Source: Streptomyces violaceoruber (GTDB lineage Bacteria > Actinomycetota > Actinomycetes > Streptomycetales > Streptomycetaceae). Taken from it: a stretch of DNA of 64,000 nucleotides. A program made the translations under genes and the position numbers. Below, piece by piece: positions 56,592 to 64,000 of this stretch (positions are counted from its first letter, which is position 1; every line of letters begins with the position of its first letter). The notes under the pieces were generated by a model. It made no database searches, was not told the DNA's origin, and saw only the letters and a program-made list of their open reading frames with translations. The stretch spans positions 1 to 64,000 of the forward strand of contig JODI01000010.1 in assembly GCA_000720805.1 (NCBI GenBank), read 5' to 3'.

Positions 56592-58958
56592 TCAACGGTC
56601 CACTCTCTCACCCGCGCCGGACGGGTCGGTGCTTTCCGTTGCGGTGTCCGGTGTCAGGTCACTCGGCTGCTGGGGGTCGTCTGCCCGGGGCGGACTGCCC
56701 GACTCCTCCTTGAGATGGTCGGCGGTGCCGTCCTGGTTCTCCGGGCTGTCGGCGGCCTCGTCCGTCCCGTTGGGGCCGCCCTCCTCGGACTCGCGGGCGG
56801 CGGCGCGCTTGCGCTGGGTGTACATCCGGAAGCCGGCGAGGACGAGCAGGAGGAAGCCGCCGCCGATGACCAGCATCACAGTGGCCGTGATCTCGGTGAC
56901 CTTCACATCGAAGCTGACGGGTTCGCCGTACTCACGGCCGTCCTCCGTGTACAGCTGGGCGATCACCCTGGCCTGTCCGTTGGCCTTGGCCGTTGTGGAG
57001 AACTTCACTGTCTGGCTGTGGCCGCCGGATACCTTGACCTGCTGCTCCGAGTAGGCCCCGCCGCCGATCTCCAGGCGCTTCGGGCTCAACGAGGTGAGGC
57101 GCAGCATCAAGTGGTCCACGCCCTGCACCAGGTCGTTCTGCACGGTCACCGGGATCGTGGCGCTGCGTCCGGAGAGCTTGGTCTCCGACTTGTCGATCAG
57201 CTGGACCTGGTTGGTCAGGCCGTCCAGGTACGTCACCATGTCGCTGCGGAAGCCGGTCGCCTCGGTGGCGCGGCCGCGCCAGGACGTGGACATCTCACGG
57301 TTCGTGCCCCGCCCGAAGGGGGTCACCACCCGGTACTGGAAGCTGAGGACCACCTTGAAGTTGTCGAGTTTGTCCTGGGTGGTCGCGATCTCCTGGAAGG
57401 CCGACCGTGGCAGCTCCTGCTTACGCAGCGAGGAGGGGTACTTGGACCTGGACGGCACCGTCGTGGTGGCCGCGGGGTCCGGCTTGGCGGCGGCCGCCGC
57501 CGTGAGCTTCTGGGACTCGGTCCAGTTCGCGCTCTGCAGGGCGGTCACGGCCTCGGCCATCGCCTGCGCCTGGCGTGCCGACGGCATGCGCTGCGGGGCG
57601 ACGACGATGCTGCGCTGTCTGTCCGTCTGCAGGTTGACCTCAAGGCTCTGGGCGAGGAACTGCTGCACGGCGAGCGTGGACGCCGAGGCCCTCATCAGGT
57701 CCCCCTGGAACGCCGTCGACAGCCGCGCGTCCGCGACGACCGCCGTGGTGCCCCCGCCGATGGGACGGGCAGCGGAGGGGGTGTACGTCAGGCTGCCTGT
57801 CTCCTGGAGGCTGTCGCTGCGCGTGATCACCCGGTCCGCGCCGGCCGAAGTGGCGACCTTCACGATCGACGGGTCCACGGCGCCGTCCACCGGCCAGGCG
57901 AAGTCGGTGCTCGGTGTCACATGAAGCACCGTCCGCACGGTGGTGGCGGCGACGTCGGTTGCCTCGTTGAGGTGGCTGAGCGATCCGGTGACGGTGGTGC
58001 CGTTGTGCGCGAGGGCCGCGAGATCGGGGTCGGCGAAGGGCAGGGCGACGACTTCCTTGTCGGCCACCGCCCCTTGTAGCTCGGCGAGCCAGTGACTGGC
58101 GAGTGCCTGTTCCTCAGGGGTGCCCGCTCTGGTGGTGTCGCCCGTCCTCACCTGGTAGGGACGAGTCATCGCGTCGACGGAGGCCAGCAGGTCAGGGTCG
58201 ATCACCCAGGTGACGTCGAGGTCCTTGCCCAGCGACAGGAGCTGATCCAGGCGTCCGCCCGGCGAGAGCTCCTTGGCGAGGTCGTCGTCGAGGAAGACCG
58301 GCGTCTGCTGCTCGTTCGACCCCGTCTCCGCCGTCATGTGGACGGTGGAGATCAGAGGCCACAGATACGTCGTCTTCGTCTTGGGGTCGGCTTCACCGGA
58401 CTGCCAGGGCAGGAACGTCCGCTCCATACCGAGCACCTGCTTCCAGGGCTGCGCGGACGTCTGTCCGGAGAGCGAGACGGCGAACTGGTAGACGCCGCTG
58501 TCGCCGAGGTCCAGTTCATCGACCGGTACCGAGATGGAGAAGGGCTCGGCGACGCCCGGGGTCAGCTTGGGGAACTTCTCCACGTACTTGCCGCCGATCT
58601 CCGACCGGGCGGAGCTCTGGATGTCGCTGCTGTTACTGGCCACTCTGTCGATGGACGAGCGGGTCGTCAGCTCCGGCCCCACCCGCAATCCCACGTGAGC
58701 GTCCGTGACGGCCTGCTTGCCGGTGTTGGTCACGGTGCCCGACACGGTCAGCGTGTCGCCGTCCGTGGGAGCGCTGGGGGTGAGGGTGTCGACCGCCACG
58801 GACACCGTGCCCGAGTCGGCGGCCAGAGCGGGCGTGGCGGCGGGCAGCTGGAACAGGCCGGCCAGCAGGGGCGCCCCGGCGAGCAGGGCTCCGGTGCGCC
58901 GCAGCCAGCGGCGGGCAGGTGAGGCACCGGTCCCCTGGAAGTCTGCCGCCTCGGCCAC
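56592..58958 (-). CDS. DUF6049 family large exported protein
   Basis: A 788-aa protein with a signal sequence (RRWLRRTGALLAGAPLLAGLFQLPAATPALAAD), a long extracellular beta-rich region and a C-terminal membrane helix (ITATVMLVIGGGFLLLVLAGF) followed by a charged tail. The actinobacterial counterpart always lies upstream of mviN. Its role is unknown but it should work in wall assembly on the outside. It starts at GTG 58958. It is the first gene of the DUF6049-murJ-pseudokinase-sigM group and diverges from cca. Confidence 0.85.
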   Translation of the reverse strand: MAEAADFQGTGASPARRWLRRTGALLAGAPLLAGLFQLPAATPALAADSGTVSVAVDTLTPSAPTDGDTLTVSGTVTNTGKQAVTDAHVGLRVGPELTTRSSIDRVASNSSDIQSSARSEIGGKYVEKFPKLTPGVAEPFSISVPVDELDLGDSGVYQFAVSLSGQTSAQPWKQVLGMERTFLPWQSGEADPKTKTTYLWPLISTVHMTAETGSNEQQTPVFLDDDLAKELSPGGRLDQLLSLGKDLDVTWVIDPDLLASVDAMTRPYQVRTGDTTRAGTPEEQALASHWLAELQGAVADKEVVALPFADPDLAALAHNGTTVTGSLSHLNEATDVAATTVRTVLHVTPSTDFAWPVDGAVDPSIVKVATSAGADRVITRSDSLQETGSLTYTPSAARPIGGGTTAVVADARLSTAFQGDLMRASASTLAVQQFLAQSLEVNLQTDRQRSIVVAPQRMPSARQAQAMAEAVTALQSANWTESQKLTAAAAAKPDPAATTTVPSRSKYPSSLRKQELPRSAFQEIATTQDKLDNFKVVLSFQYRVVTPFGRGTNREMSTSWRGRATEATGFRSDMVTYLDGLTNQVQLIDKSETKLSGRSATIPVTVQNDLVQGVDHLMLRLTSLSPKRLEIGGGAYSEQQVKVSGGHSQTVKFSTTAKANGQARVIAQLYTEDGREYGEPVSFDVKVTEITATVMLVIGGGFLLLVLAGFRMYTQRKRAAARESEEGGPNGTDEAADSPENQDGTADHLKEESGSPPRADDPQQPSDLTPDTATESTDPSGAGERVDR

Positions 58959-59198
58959 GCGCTCGCCCGTCCCTCGTCGTCAGTGGTCGTCGGAATGTGC
59001 GTCCACGCATGGTAACGATGCGAGCTGAGGGGAAGTGCCGCGGACTGCTCCACAAGATCAGGGGACAACGTCGTGCTGTCCCGAATGTGCACGTATGAAA
59101 GGGACGCCTCCGTGTCCTTCGTGCCCAGACCCTGCGCCGAGCCGCGTGGAGGGTCTGTGCCCGTTTAATGGAGGCGCTCGCGGTCGCCCGGGCCACGT

Positions 59199-59204
59199 AC
59201 TCTT
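59199..59204 (+). promoter_or_regulatory. Possible -10 of a leaderless cca promoter
   Basis: TACTCT fits TAnnnT and lies seven bases before the GTG start, which has no Shine-Dalgarno sequence. Position was read by eye. Confidence 0.4.
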
Positions 59205-59211
59205 TTCTGTT

Positions 59212-60678
59212 GTGCCGAACGCCAACGAAGACACCTCCAGTGCCCTGACTCAGGTGCAGCACCGCGCGGTGAGCGAACTGCTGCGGGTCGCCCCTGTCGC
59301 CGACGATCTCGCCCGCCGTTTCCACGAGGCCGGGTTCTCACTCGCCCTGGTCGGCGGTTCGGTGCGGGACGCGTTGCTCGGTCGGCTCGGCAATGACCTG
59401 GACTTCACGACCGACGCCCGCCCCGAGGACGTCCTGAAGATCGTCCGGCCGTGGGCGGACGCCGTGTGGGAGGTCGGGATCGCCTTCGGCACCGTCGGCG
59501 TGCAGAAGGATGCTCGTGTCGGAGACACCGATCGGCGTTTCCAGATCGAGGTGACCACCTACCGCTCCGAGGCGTACGACCGGACCTCGCGCAAGCCCGA
59601 GGTGTCCTACGGCGACTCCATCGAGGAGGACCTCGTCCGGCGTGACTTCACCGTCAACGCGATGGCCGTCGCGCTGCCGGAGAAGGAGTTCATCGACCCG
59701 CACGGTGGGCTCCACGATCTCGCGCAGGGAGTGCTGCGGACCCCGGGCACGCCCGAGGAATCCTTCTCGGACGACCCGCTGCGGATGATGCGGGCCGCGC
59801 GCTTCGCCGCACAGCTCGATTTCGAGGTGGCCCCCGAGGTCGTCACGGCGATGAAGGAGATGAGCGGCCGCCTCGATATCGTCTCGGCCGAGCGGATCCG
59901 GGACGAGCTGAACAAGCTGATCCTCTCCACGAACCCGCGCAAGGGCCTGACGCTCCTGGTCGACACCGGCCTCGCCGCCTACGTGCTGCCCGAGCTTCCG
60001 GCCCTGCGTCTGGAGAGCGACGAGCACCACCGGCACAAGGACGTCTACGAGCACACACTGATCGTTCTGGAGCAGGCGATCGCACTGGAGGGGAGTGGTC
60101 CCGACCTGACCCTCCGGCTGGCCGCACTGCTGCATGACATCGGCAAGCCGCGCACGCGCCGCTTCGAGAAGGACGGCAGGGTCTCCTTCCACCACCACGA
60201 AGTGGTCGGTGCGAAGATGACCAAGAAGCGGATGACAGCTCTGAAGTACTCCAACGAACTGGTGAAGGACGTCTCTCGGCTGGTCGAACTCCATCTGCGC
60301 TTCCATGGGTACGGCGCGGGAGAGTGGACGGACTCCGCGGTCCGTCGCTACGTCCGTGACGCCGGTCCTCTGCTGGACCGCCTCCACAAGCTGACTCGCT
60401 CGGACTGCACGACGCGGAACAAGCGCAAGGCAACCGCGCTCTCACGGGCCTACGACGGCCTGGAGGAGCGGATCTCCCAGCTTCAGGAGCAGGAGGAGCT
60501 GGACGCCATCCGTCCGGACCTCGACGGCAACCAGATCATGGAGATCCTCGGTATCGGACCCGGGCCCGCCATCGGCCGCGCGTACAAGCACATGCTGGAG
60601 CTCCGCCTGGAGAACGGGCCCATGGGACATGACCAAGCGGTGGCGGCGCTCAAGGAGTGGTGGGCTGAGCAGAGCTGA
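59212..60678 (+). CDS. cca: CCA-adding tRNA nucleotidyltransferase
   Basis: A 488-aa enzyme that adds or repairs the 3' CCA of tRNAs; two of three tRNAs here lack an encoded CCA. The head domain has LVGGSVRDALLGRLGNDLDFTTDA with the catalytic Asp pair, RRDFTVNAMA and DPLRMMRAARFAAQL; an HD domain follows (LLHDIGKPRTRRFE). The GTG at 59212 gives the family N-terminus. No ribosome site precedes it, but TACTCT (59199-59204) is spaced as a -10 for a leaderless transcript. Confidence 0.93.
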   Translation: MPNANEDTSSALTQVQHRAVSELLRVAPVADDLARRFHEAGFSLALVGGSVRDALLGRLGNDLDFTTDARPEDVLKIVRPWADAVWEVGIAFGTVGVQKDARVGDTDRRFQIEVTTYRSEAYDRTSRKPEVSYGDSIEEDLVRRDFTVNAMAVALPEKEFIDPHGGLHDLAQGVLRTPGTPEESFSDDPLRMMRAARFAAQLDFEVAPEVVTAMKEMSGRLDIVSAERIRDELNKLILSTNPRKGLTLLVDTGLAAYVLPELPALRLESDEHHRHKDVYEHTLIVLEQAIALEGSGPDLTLRLAALLHDIGKPRTRRFEKDGRVSFHHHEVVGAKMTKKRMTALKYSNELVKDVSRLVELHLRFHGYGAGEWTDSAVRRYVRDAGPLLDRLHKLTRSDCTTRNKRKATALSRAYDGLEERISQLQEQEELDAIRPDLDGNQIMEILGIGPGPAIGRAYKHMLELRLENGPMGHDQAVAALKEWWAEQS

Positions 60679-60688
60679 GGTTGTGAAA

Positions 60689-60720
60689 CGGGGTCATGTT
60701 TCACGTGAAACATGACCCCG
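60689..60720. promoter_or_regulatory. parS: parS within a 32-base perfect palindrome
   Basis: GTTTCACGTGAAAC (60698-60711) is centred in a perfect 32-base palindrome that, with a bulge, pairs further to 60685-60725. It lies between convergent cca and MFS genes, so it can also act as a bidirectional terminator. Confidence 0.93.
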
Positions 60721-60726
60721 GTTTCC

Positions 60727-62013
60727 TTAGAGCGGCGAGCTCGGTTGTGTCGAGGGGCGATGTTTCACGTGAAACATCGCCCCGACTGCTCCGTAGATGA
60801 CGGCAACGATGATCACCAGTGGTGCCGAGCGCCCGTCCGGCGGCAGCATCAGCGCGGCGACACCGGCGGCACTCACGAAGGCGACGTTGAAGAGCACGTC
60901 GTAGACGGAGAAGATCCGGCCCCGGAAACCGTCGTCGACCGAGGACTGCACGATCGTGTCCGTGGCGATCTTCGCGCCCTGGGTGGTCAGTCCCAGGACG
61001 AACGCCGCGACAAGCATGGGGGCGGTGGCGAAAGGGAGTCCGAGGGTGGGCTCCAGAACCGCGGCGGTCGCGGCGCACACGACGATCCAGTTGCCTGGCC
61101 CGAGCCGGCCCGCCGCCCAGGGCGTCATGACGGCCGCCGCGAAGAAGCCGGCGCCGGAGATGCCCAACGCCAGCCCCAGCAGGGCGAGTCCGTCATCCGG
61201 GTCGGAGGTCAGGGCGTACCGGCAGAGCATCAGCACCATGACCAGCAGGGCGCCGTAGCAGAACCGCATCAACGACATCGCCCCGAGGGCCCACGCTGCC
61301 TCCCGGCGTGAGGGCGCGGCCAGATGCCCTACGCCGGCCTTCAGGTCGCGGGTCGTGCCGACGAGTGCTGTGGACAGACGGGGGCGCACCAACTCGCTCT
61401 CCGGCCCCAACAGTTCTGGTGCGATACGAAGCGATGCGAGTGCCCCGCACAGGTACAGCACGGCTCCCAGCAGCACCACGGCCGCGTCGGAATCCGCGAC
61501 CACCAGCCGCACGACGAAGGTGAGACCTCCTCCCGCGGTCGCGGCGAGCGTCCCGGCGGTCGGGAAGAGGGAGTTGGCGATCACCAGGCGTTCTGCGTCG
61601 ACGACCCTGGGCAGTGCGGCGGACAGGCCGGACAGGACGAAGCGGTTCACGGCGGTCACGCACAGCGCGGAGACGTAGAAGAGCCAGTCAGGGACTGCGC
61701 TGACCATCAGGACGGCCGTGGCCGATGCCATGACCGCGCGCAGGAGATTGCCGTACAGGAAGACCTGGCGCCGGCGCCAGCGGTCCAGAAGGACGCCGGC
61801 GAAGGGGCCGACCAGGGAGTACGGGAGGAGCAGGACCGCCATCGCGGAGGCGATCGCGGTGGCCGAGGTCTGTTTCTCCGGGGAGAAGACGACGTAGGCG
61901 GCGAGTGCGATCTGGTACACCCCGTCGGCGCTCTGGGAGAGCAGGCGCACGGCGAGCAGACGTCGGAAGTTCCGGAAGCGGAGCAGGACGCGCAGATCAC
62001 CTACGACGGACAT
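60727..62013 (-). CDS. MFS transporter
   Basis: A 428-aa polytopic protein of the major facilitator superfamily with about 12 helices (for example MAVLLLPYSLVGPFAGVLLDRWRRRQVFL, which includes the loop 2-3 motif). It is a probable drug or metabolite exporter; the substrate is not known. The ATG at 62013 (MSVVGDLRVLLRFRNFRRL) follows GTGAGG. The last 20 or so residues include FHVKH, encoded by a parS. It converges with cca. Confidence 0.88.
   Translation of the reverse strand: MSVVGDLRVLLRFRNFRRLLAVRLLSQSADGVYQIALAAYVVFSPEKQTSATAIASAMAVLLLPYSLVGPFAGVLLDRWRRRQVFLYGNLLRAVMASATAVLMVSAVPDWLFYVSALCVTAVNRFVLSGLSAALPRVVDAERLVIANSLFPTAGTLAATAGGGLTFVVRLVVADSDAAVVLLGAVLYLCGALASLRIAPELLGPESELVRPRLSTALVGTTRDLKAGVGHLAAPSRREAAWALGAMSLMRFCYGALLVMVLMLCRYALTSDPDDGLALLGLALGISGAGFFAAAVMTPWAAGRLGPGNWIVVCAATAAVLEPTLGLPFATAPMLVAAFVLGLTTQGAKIATDTIVQSSVDDGFRGRIFSVYDVLFNVAFVSAAGVAALMLPPDGRSAPLVIIVAVIYGAVGAMFHVKHRPSTQPSSPL
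60754..60783. promoter_or_regulatory. parS: parS within a 30-base perfect palindrome in the MFS gene
   Basis: GTTTCACGTGAAAC at 60762-60775 lies in a perfect 30-base palindrome inside the MFS coding end. It is 64 bases from the previous parS, the closest pair in the window. Confidence 0.93.
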
Positions 62014-62036
62014 GGGGCACAGCCTCACATACGAGG

Positions 62037-62072
62037 GAGGGTCCCCCGGGATGTACCACCCGGAGGACCCTC
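62037..62072 (-). terminator. Terminator after inositol-phosphate synthase gene
   Basis: Arms 62037-62050 and 62059-62072 pair with one mismatch. It ends the PadR-INO1 transcript before the MFS promoter. Confidence 0.65.
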
Positions 62073-62140
62073 AACAGCTCTGGCAGGAGCGGTTTCAGTA
62101 CGCGGCGCTCTATTTCGTCAGTGCGCCGTGGCCCTTCTCG

Positions 62141-63223
62141 TCAGCGCTCGACCTCGCCGCTGATGAACTTCTCGACGTTCTCGCGGGCCTGGTCGTCGAA
62201 GTACTGGACCGGAGGGGACTTCATGAAGTACGAGGAAGCCGACAGGATCGGGCCGCCGATGCCTCGGTCCTTGGCGATCTTCGCGGCGCGCAGGGCGTCG
62301 ATGATGACGCCGGCGGAGTTCGGGGAGTCCCAGACCTCGAGCTTGTACTCCAGGTTCAGCGGGACGTCGCCGAAGGCACGGCCCTCGAGGCGGACGTAGG
62401 CCCACTTGCGGTCGTCGAGCCAGGCGACGTAGTCGGACGGGCCGATGTGGACGTTCTTCGCGCCCATGTCCCGGTCGGGGATCTGGGAGGTGACGGCCTG
62501 CGTCTTGGAGATCTTCTTGGACTCCAGGCGCTCGCGCTCGAGCATGTTCTTGAAGTCCATGTTGCCGCCGACGTTCAGCTGCATCGTGCGGTCCAGGACG
62601 ACGCCGCGGTCCTCGAAGAGCTTCGCCATGACGCGGTGCGTGATGGTGGCGCCCACCTGGGACTTGATGTCGTCACCGACGATCGGGACGCCGGCCTCGG
62701 TGAACTTGTCCGCCCACTCCTTGGTGCCGGCGATGAAGACCGGGAGAGCGTTGACGAAGGCGACCTTGGCGTCGATCGCGCACTGGGCGTAGAACTTCGC
62801 CGCGTCCTCGGAGCCGACGGGCAGGTAGCAGACCAGGACGTCGACCTGCTTGTCCTTGAGGACCTGGACGACGTCGACCGGGGCCTCGGCGGACTCCTCG
62901 ATCGTCTCGCGGTAGTACTTGCCGAGGCCGTCGAGGGTGTGACCGCGCTGGACGGTGACACCAGTGCTGGGCACGTCGCAGATCTTGATGGTGTTGTTCT
63001 CGGACGCGCCGATGGCGTCCGCGAGATCGAGGCCGACCTTCTTGGCGTCCACGTCGAACGCGGCGACGAACTCGACGTCACGCACGTGGTACTCGCCGAA
63101 CTGGACGTGCATCAGGCCGGGGACCTTGGCCGCCGGATCGGCGTCCTTGTAGTACTCGACTCCCTGAACCAGCGACGCGGCGCAGTTGCCCACGCCGACG
63201 ACGGCTACGCGAACCGAACCCAT
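62141..63223 (-). CDS. ino1: Inositol-1-phosphate synthase
   Basis: A 360-aa NAD enzyme that turns glucose-6-phosphate into inositol-1-phosphate for phosphatidylinositol, and in some actinobacteria mycothiol. The NAD motif [17 protein letters not shown] is at residues 5-20; [13 protein letters not shown] and [14 protein letters not shown] are typical of the short actinobacterial form. The ATG at 63223 has GGGAG eight bases upstream; the longer frame to 63271 lacks one. It lies 44 bases after the PadR gene on the same strand. Confidence 0.95.
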   Translation of the reverse strand: MGSVRVAVVGVGNCAASLVQGVEYYKDADPAAKVPGLMHVQFGEYHVRDVEFVAAFDVDAKKVGLDLADAIGASENNTIKICDVPSTGVTVQRGHTLDGLGKYYRETIEESAEAPVDVVQVLKDKQVDVLVCYLPVGSEDAAKFYAQCAIDAKVAFVNALPVFIAGTKEWADKFTEAGVPIVGDDIKSQVGATITHRVMAKLFEDRGVVLDRTMQLNVGGNMDFKNMLERERLESKKISKTQAVTSQIPDRDMGAKNVHIGPSDYVAWLDDRKWAYVRLEGRAFGDVPLNLEYKLEVWDSPNSAGVIIDALRAAKIAKDRGIGGPILSASSYFMKSPPVQYFDDQARENVEKFISGEVER

Positions 63224-63267
63224 TCCGGTTGCTCCCTGTGTGTACGAGTGAGGCCCTGAGGGGGCGC

Positions 63268-63951
63268 TCACATGGCGGTGTCGTCGGGCGAATCCGGCCG
63301 TGGGGTGTCCCTCGGCCGGGGCAGATCGCCCGACGTTCCAGTGGTGGTGTCCTGCTGAGCGTTTGCCTCGGAGGCCGGACCCTTCAGGTCCCGCCCGGCC
63401 CGCTCGCTCTCGATGAGCTCGTTCAGCCAGCGCACTTCACGCTCCACGGACTCCATCCCGTGGCGCTGGAGCTCAAGCGTGTAGTCGTCGAGGCGCTCCC
63501 GGGTGCGCGCCAGCGAGGCACGCATCTTCTCCAGGCGTTCCTCGAGACGGCTGCGGCGGCCCTCGAGGACGCGCATCCGCACATCGCGCGAGGTCTGCCC
63601 GAAGAAGGCGAAGCGAGCAGCGAAGTGCTCGTCCTCGTACGCGTCGGGCCCGGTCTGCGAGAGGAGCTCTTCGAAGTGCTCCTTACCTTCCGCAGTCAAC
63701 CGGTAGACGATCTTGGCGCGACGCCCTGCGAGTGGTGCGGCGACGGCCTCCTCGGGGGTGTTCCCCGGTTCCTCGATCAACCAGCCGTTGGCGACCAGCG
63801 TCTTGAGGCAGGGGTACAGGGTTCCGTAGCTGAACGCACGGAACACACCCAGCGATGTGTTGAGTCGTTTGCGCAGCTCATAGCCGTGCATCGGGGACTC
63901 GCGGAGCAGGCCGAGGACGGCGAACTCGAGGATCCCGGAACGCCGGCTCAT
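63268..63951 (-). CDS. PadR-family transcriptional regulator
   Basis: A 227-aa regulator. The PadR winged helix is at about residues 5-80 ([40 protein letters not shown]), followed by a long helical Vir_C-like dimer domain and a disordered Pro/Asp/Thr tail. GGAGGCGACC precedes the ATG. It begins the transcript with ino1, so it may control that gene. Its operator was not found. Confidence 0.9.
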   Translation of the reverse strand: MSRRSGILEFAVLGLLRESPMHGYELRKRLNTSLGVFRAFSYGTLYPCLKTLVANGWLIEEPGNTPEEAVAAPLAGRRAKIVYRLTAEGKEHFEELLSQTGPDAYEDEHFAARFAFFGQTSRDVRMRVLEGRRSRLEERLEKMRASLARTRERLDDYTLELQRHGMESVEREVRWLNELIESERAGRDLKGPASEANAQQDTTTGTSGDLPRPRDTPRPDSPDDTAM

Positions 63952-64000
63952 GGTCGCCTCCTCTCTGCCGCGGACGGCCGTGACGGTCTTTATGCCGAGC

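Noticed and set aside
56019..58079. A 686-codon open frame on the plus strand opposite murJ and DUF6049
   Set aside because: It crosses two opposite-strand genes; the protein is Arg/Gly/Val-rich without recognisable features.

Overview
The window is a high-GC actinomycete chromosome segment and, by gene order, almost certainly comes from Streptomyces or a very close relative. It is centred on the replication origin. The pointers are: the order gyrA-gyrB-DUF721-recF-gnd-dnaN-oriC-dnaA-rpmH-rnpA-yidD-yidC-jag-rsmG-parA-parB; seven perfect copies of the Streptomyces parS 14-mer (GTTTCACGTGAAAC); a long oriC rich in degenerate DnaA boxes between dnaN and dnaA; frequent GTG/TTG starts; and actinobacterial families such as CrgA, sortase E, DUF881, DUF5324, DUF3566, DLW-39, DUF6049 and FhaA/FhaB.

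Layout. (1) 0-1.5 kb: a DUF2252 phosphotransferase-like gene. (2) 1.5-5.5 kb: an accessory block bounded by two related palindromes and ending at tRNA-Leu(CAG). It holds a secreted Cys-rich protein with a small membrane protein, a decayed transposase-like fragment, an orphan ORF, and a tight two-gene unit encoding a RAMA-domain protein and a DUF3800 (RNase H-fold-like) protein. (3) 6.1-15 kb: the growth and division signalling cluster fhaA-fhaB-pstP-rodA-(SH3 islet)-pbpA-pknB, all on +. (4) 15-19.4 kb: on -, three class E sortases, pabA, a 53-aa membrane protein and a DUF881 protein; then crgA on +. (5) 19.8-29 kb: a DnaA-box cluster, a rhomboid protease, a cyclophilin, DUF5324, tRNA-Ala(TGC), an HTH regulator, a second Ser/Thr kinase, a surface protein, a DLW-39 peptide, a short exported protein and tRNA-Ile(GAT). 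(6) 29-39 kb: DUF3566-gyrA-gyrB, DUF721-recF, gnd and dnaN, all on -. (7) 39-39.9 kb: oriC. (8) 39.9-48.2 kb: dnaA on -, then rpmH to parB on +. (9) 48.3-64 kb: a GNAT-like gene, trxA-trxB-anti-sigma-sigM-pseudokinase-murJ-DUF6049 on -, cca on +, an MFS exporter, inositol-1-phosphate synthase and a PadR regulator.

How the genes fit together. Replication (dnaA, dnaN, gyrAB, recF, oriC) and segregation (parA, parB, parS) occupy the centre. Both flanks carry cell-envelope control. On the left the PknB/PstP kinase-phosphatase pair sits with FHA readers and a RodA/PBP synthase pair. On the right MurJ and a separate pseudokinase form a unit that in mycobacteria is one fused protein read by FhaA. 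SigM, its anti-sigma factor and thioredoxin link this to stress response.

The parts least explained by known core biology are the RAMA+DUF3800 pair beside tRNA-Leu, three dispersed palindromes with the core GCATCGT-N4-ACGATGC, the SH3 islet that splits rodA from pbpA, DnaA-box clusters outside oriC, and parS sites placed inside coding sequence and terminator-like palindromes. Assignments rest on reading the sequence; no database search was run.
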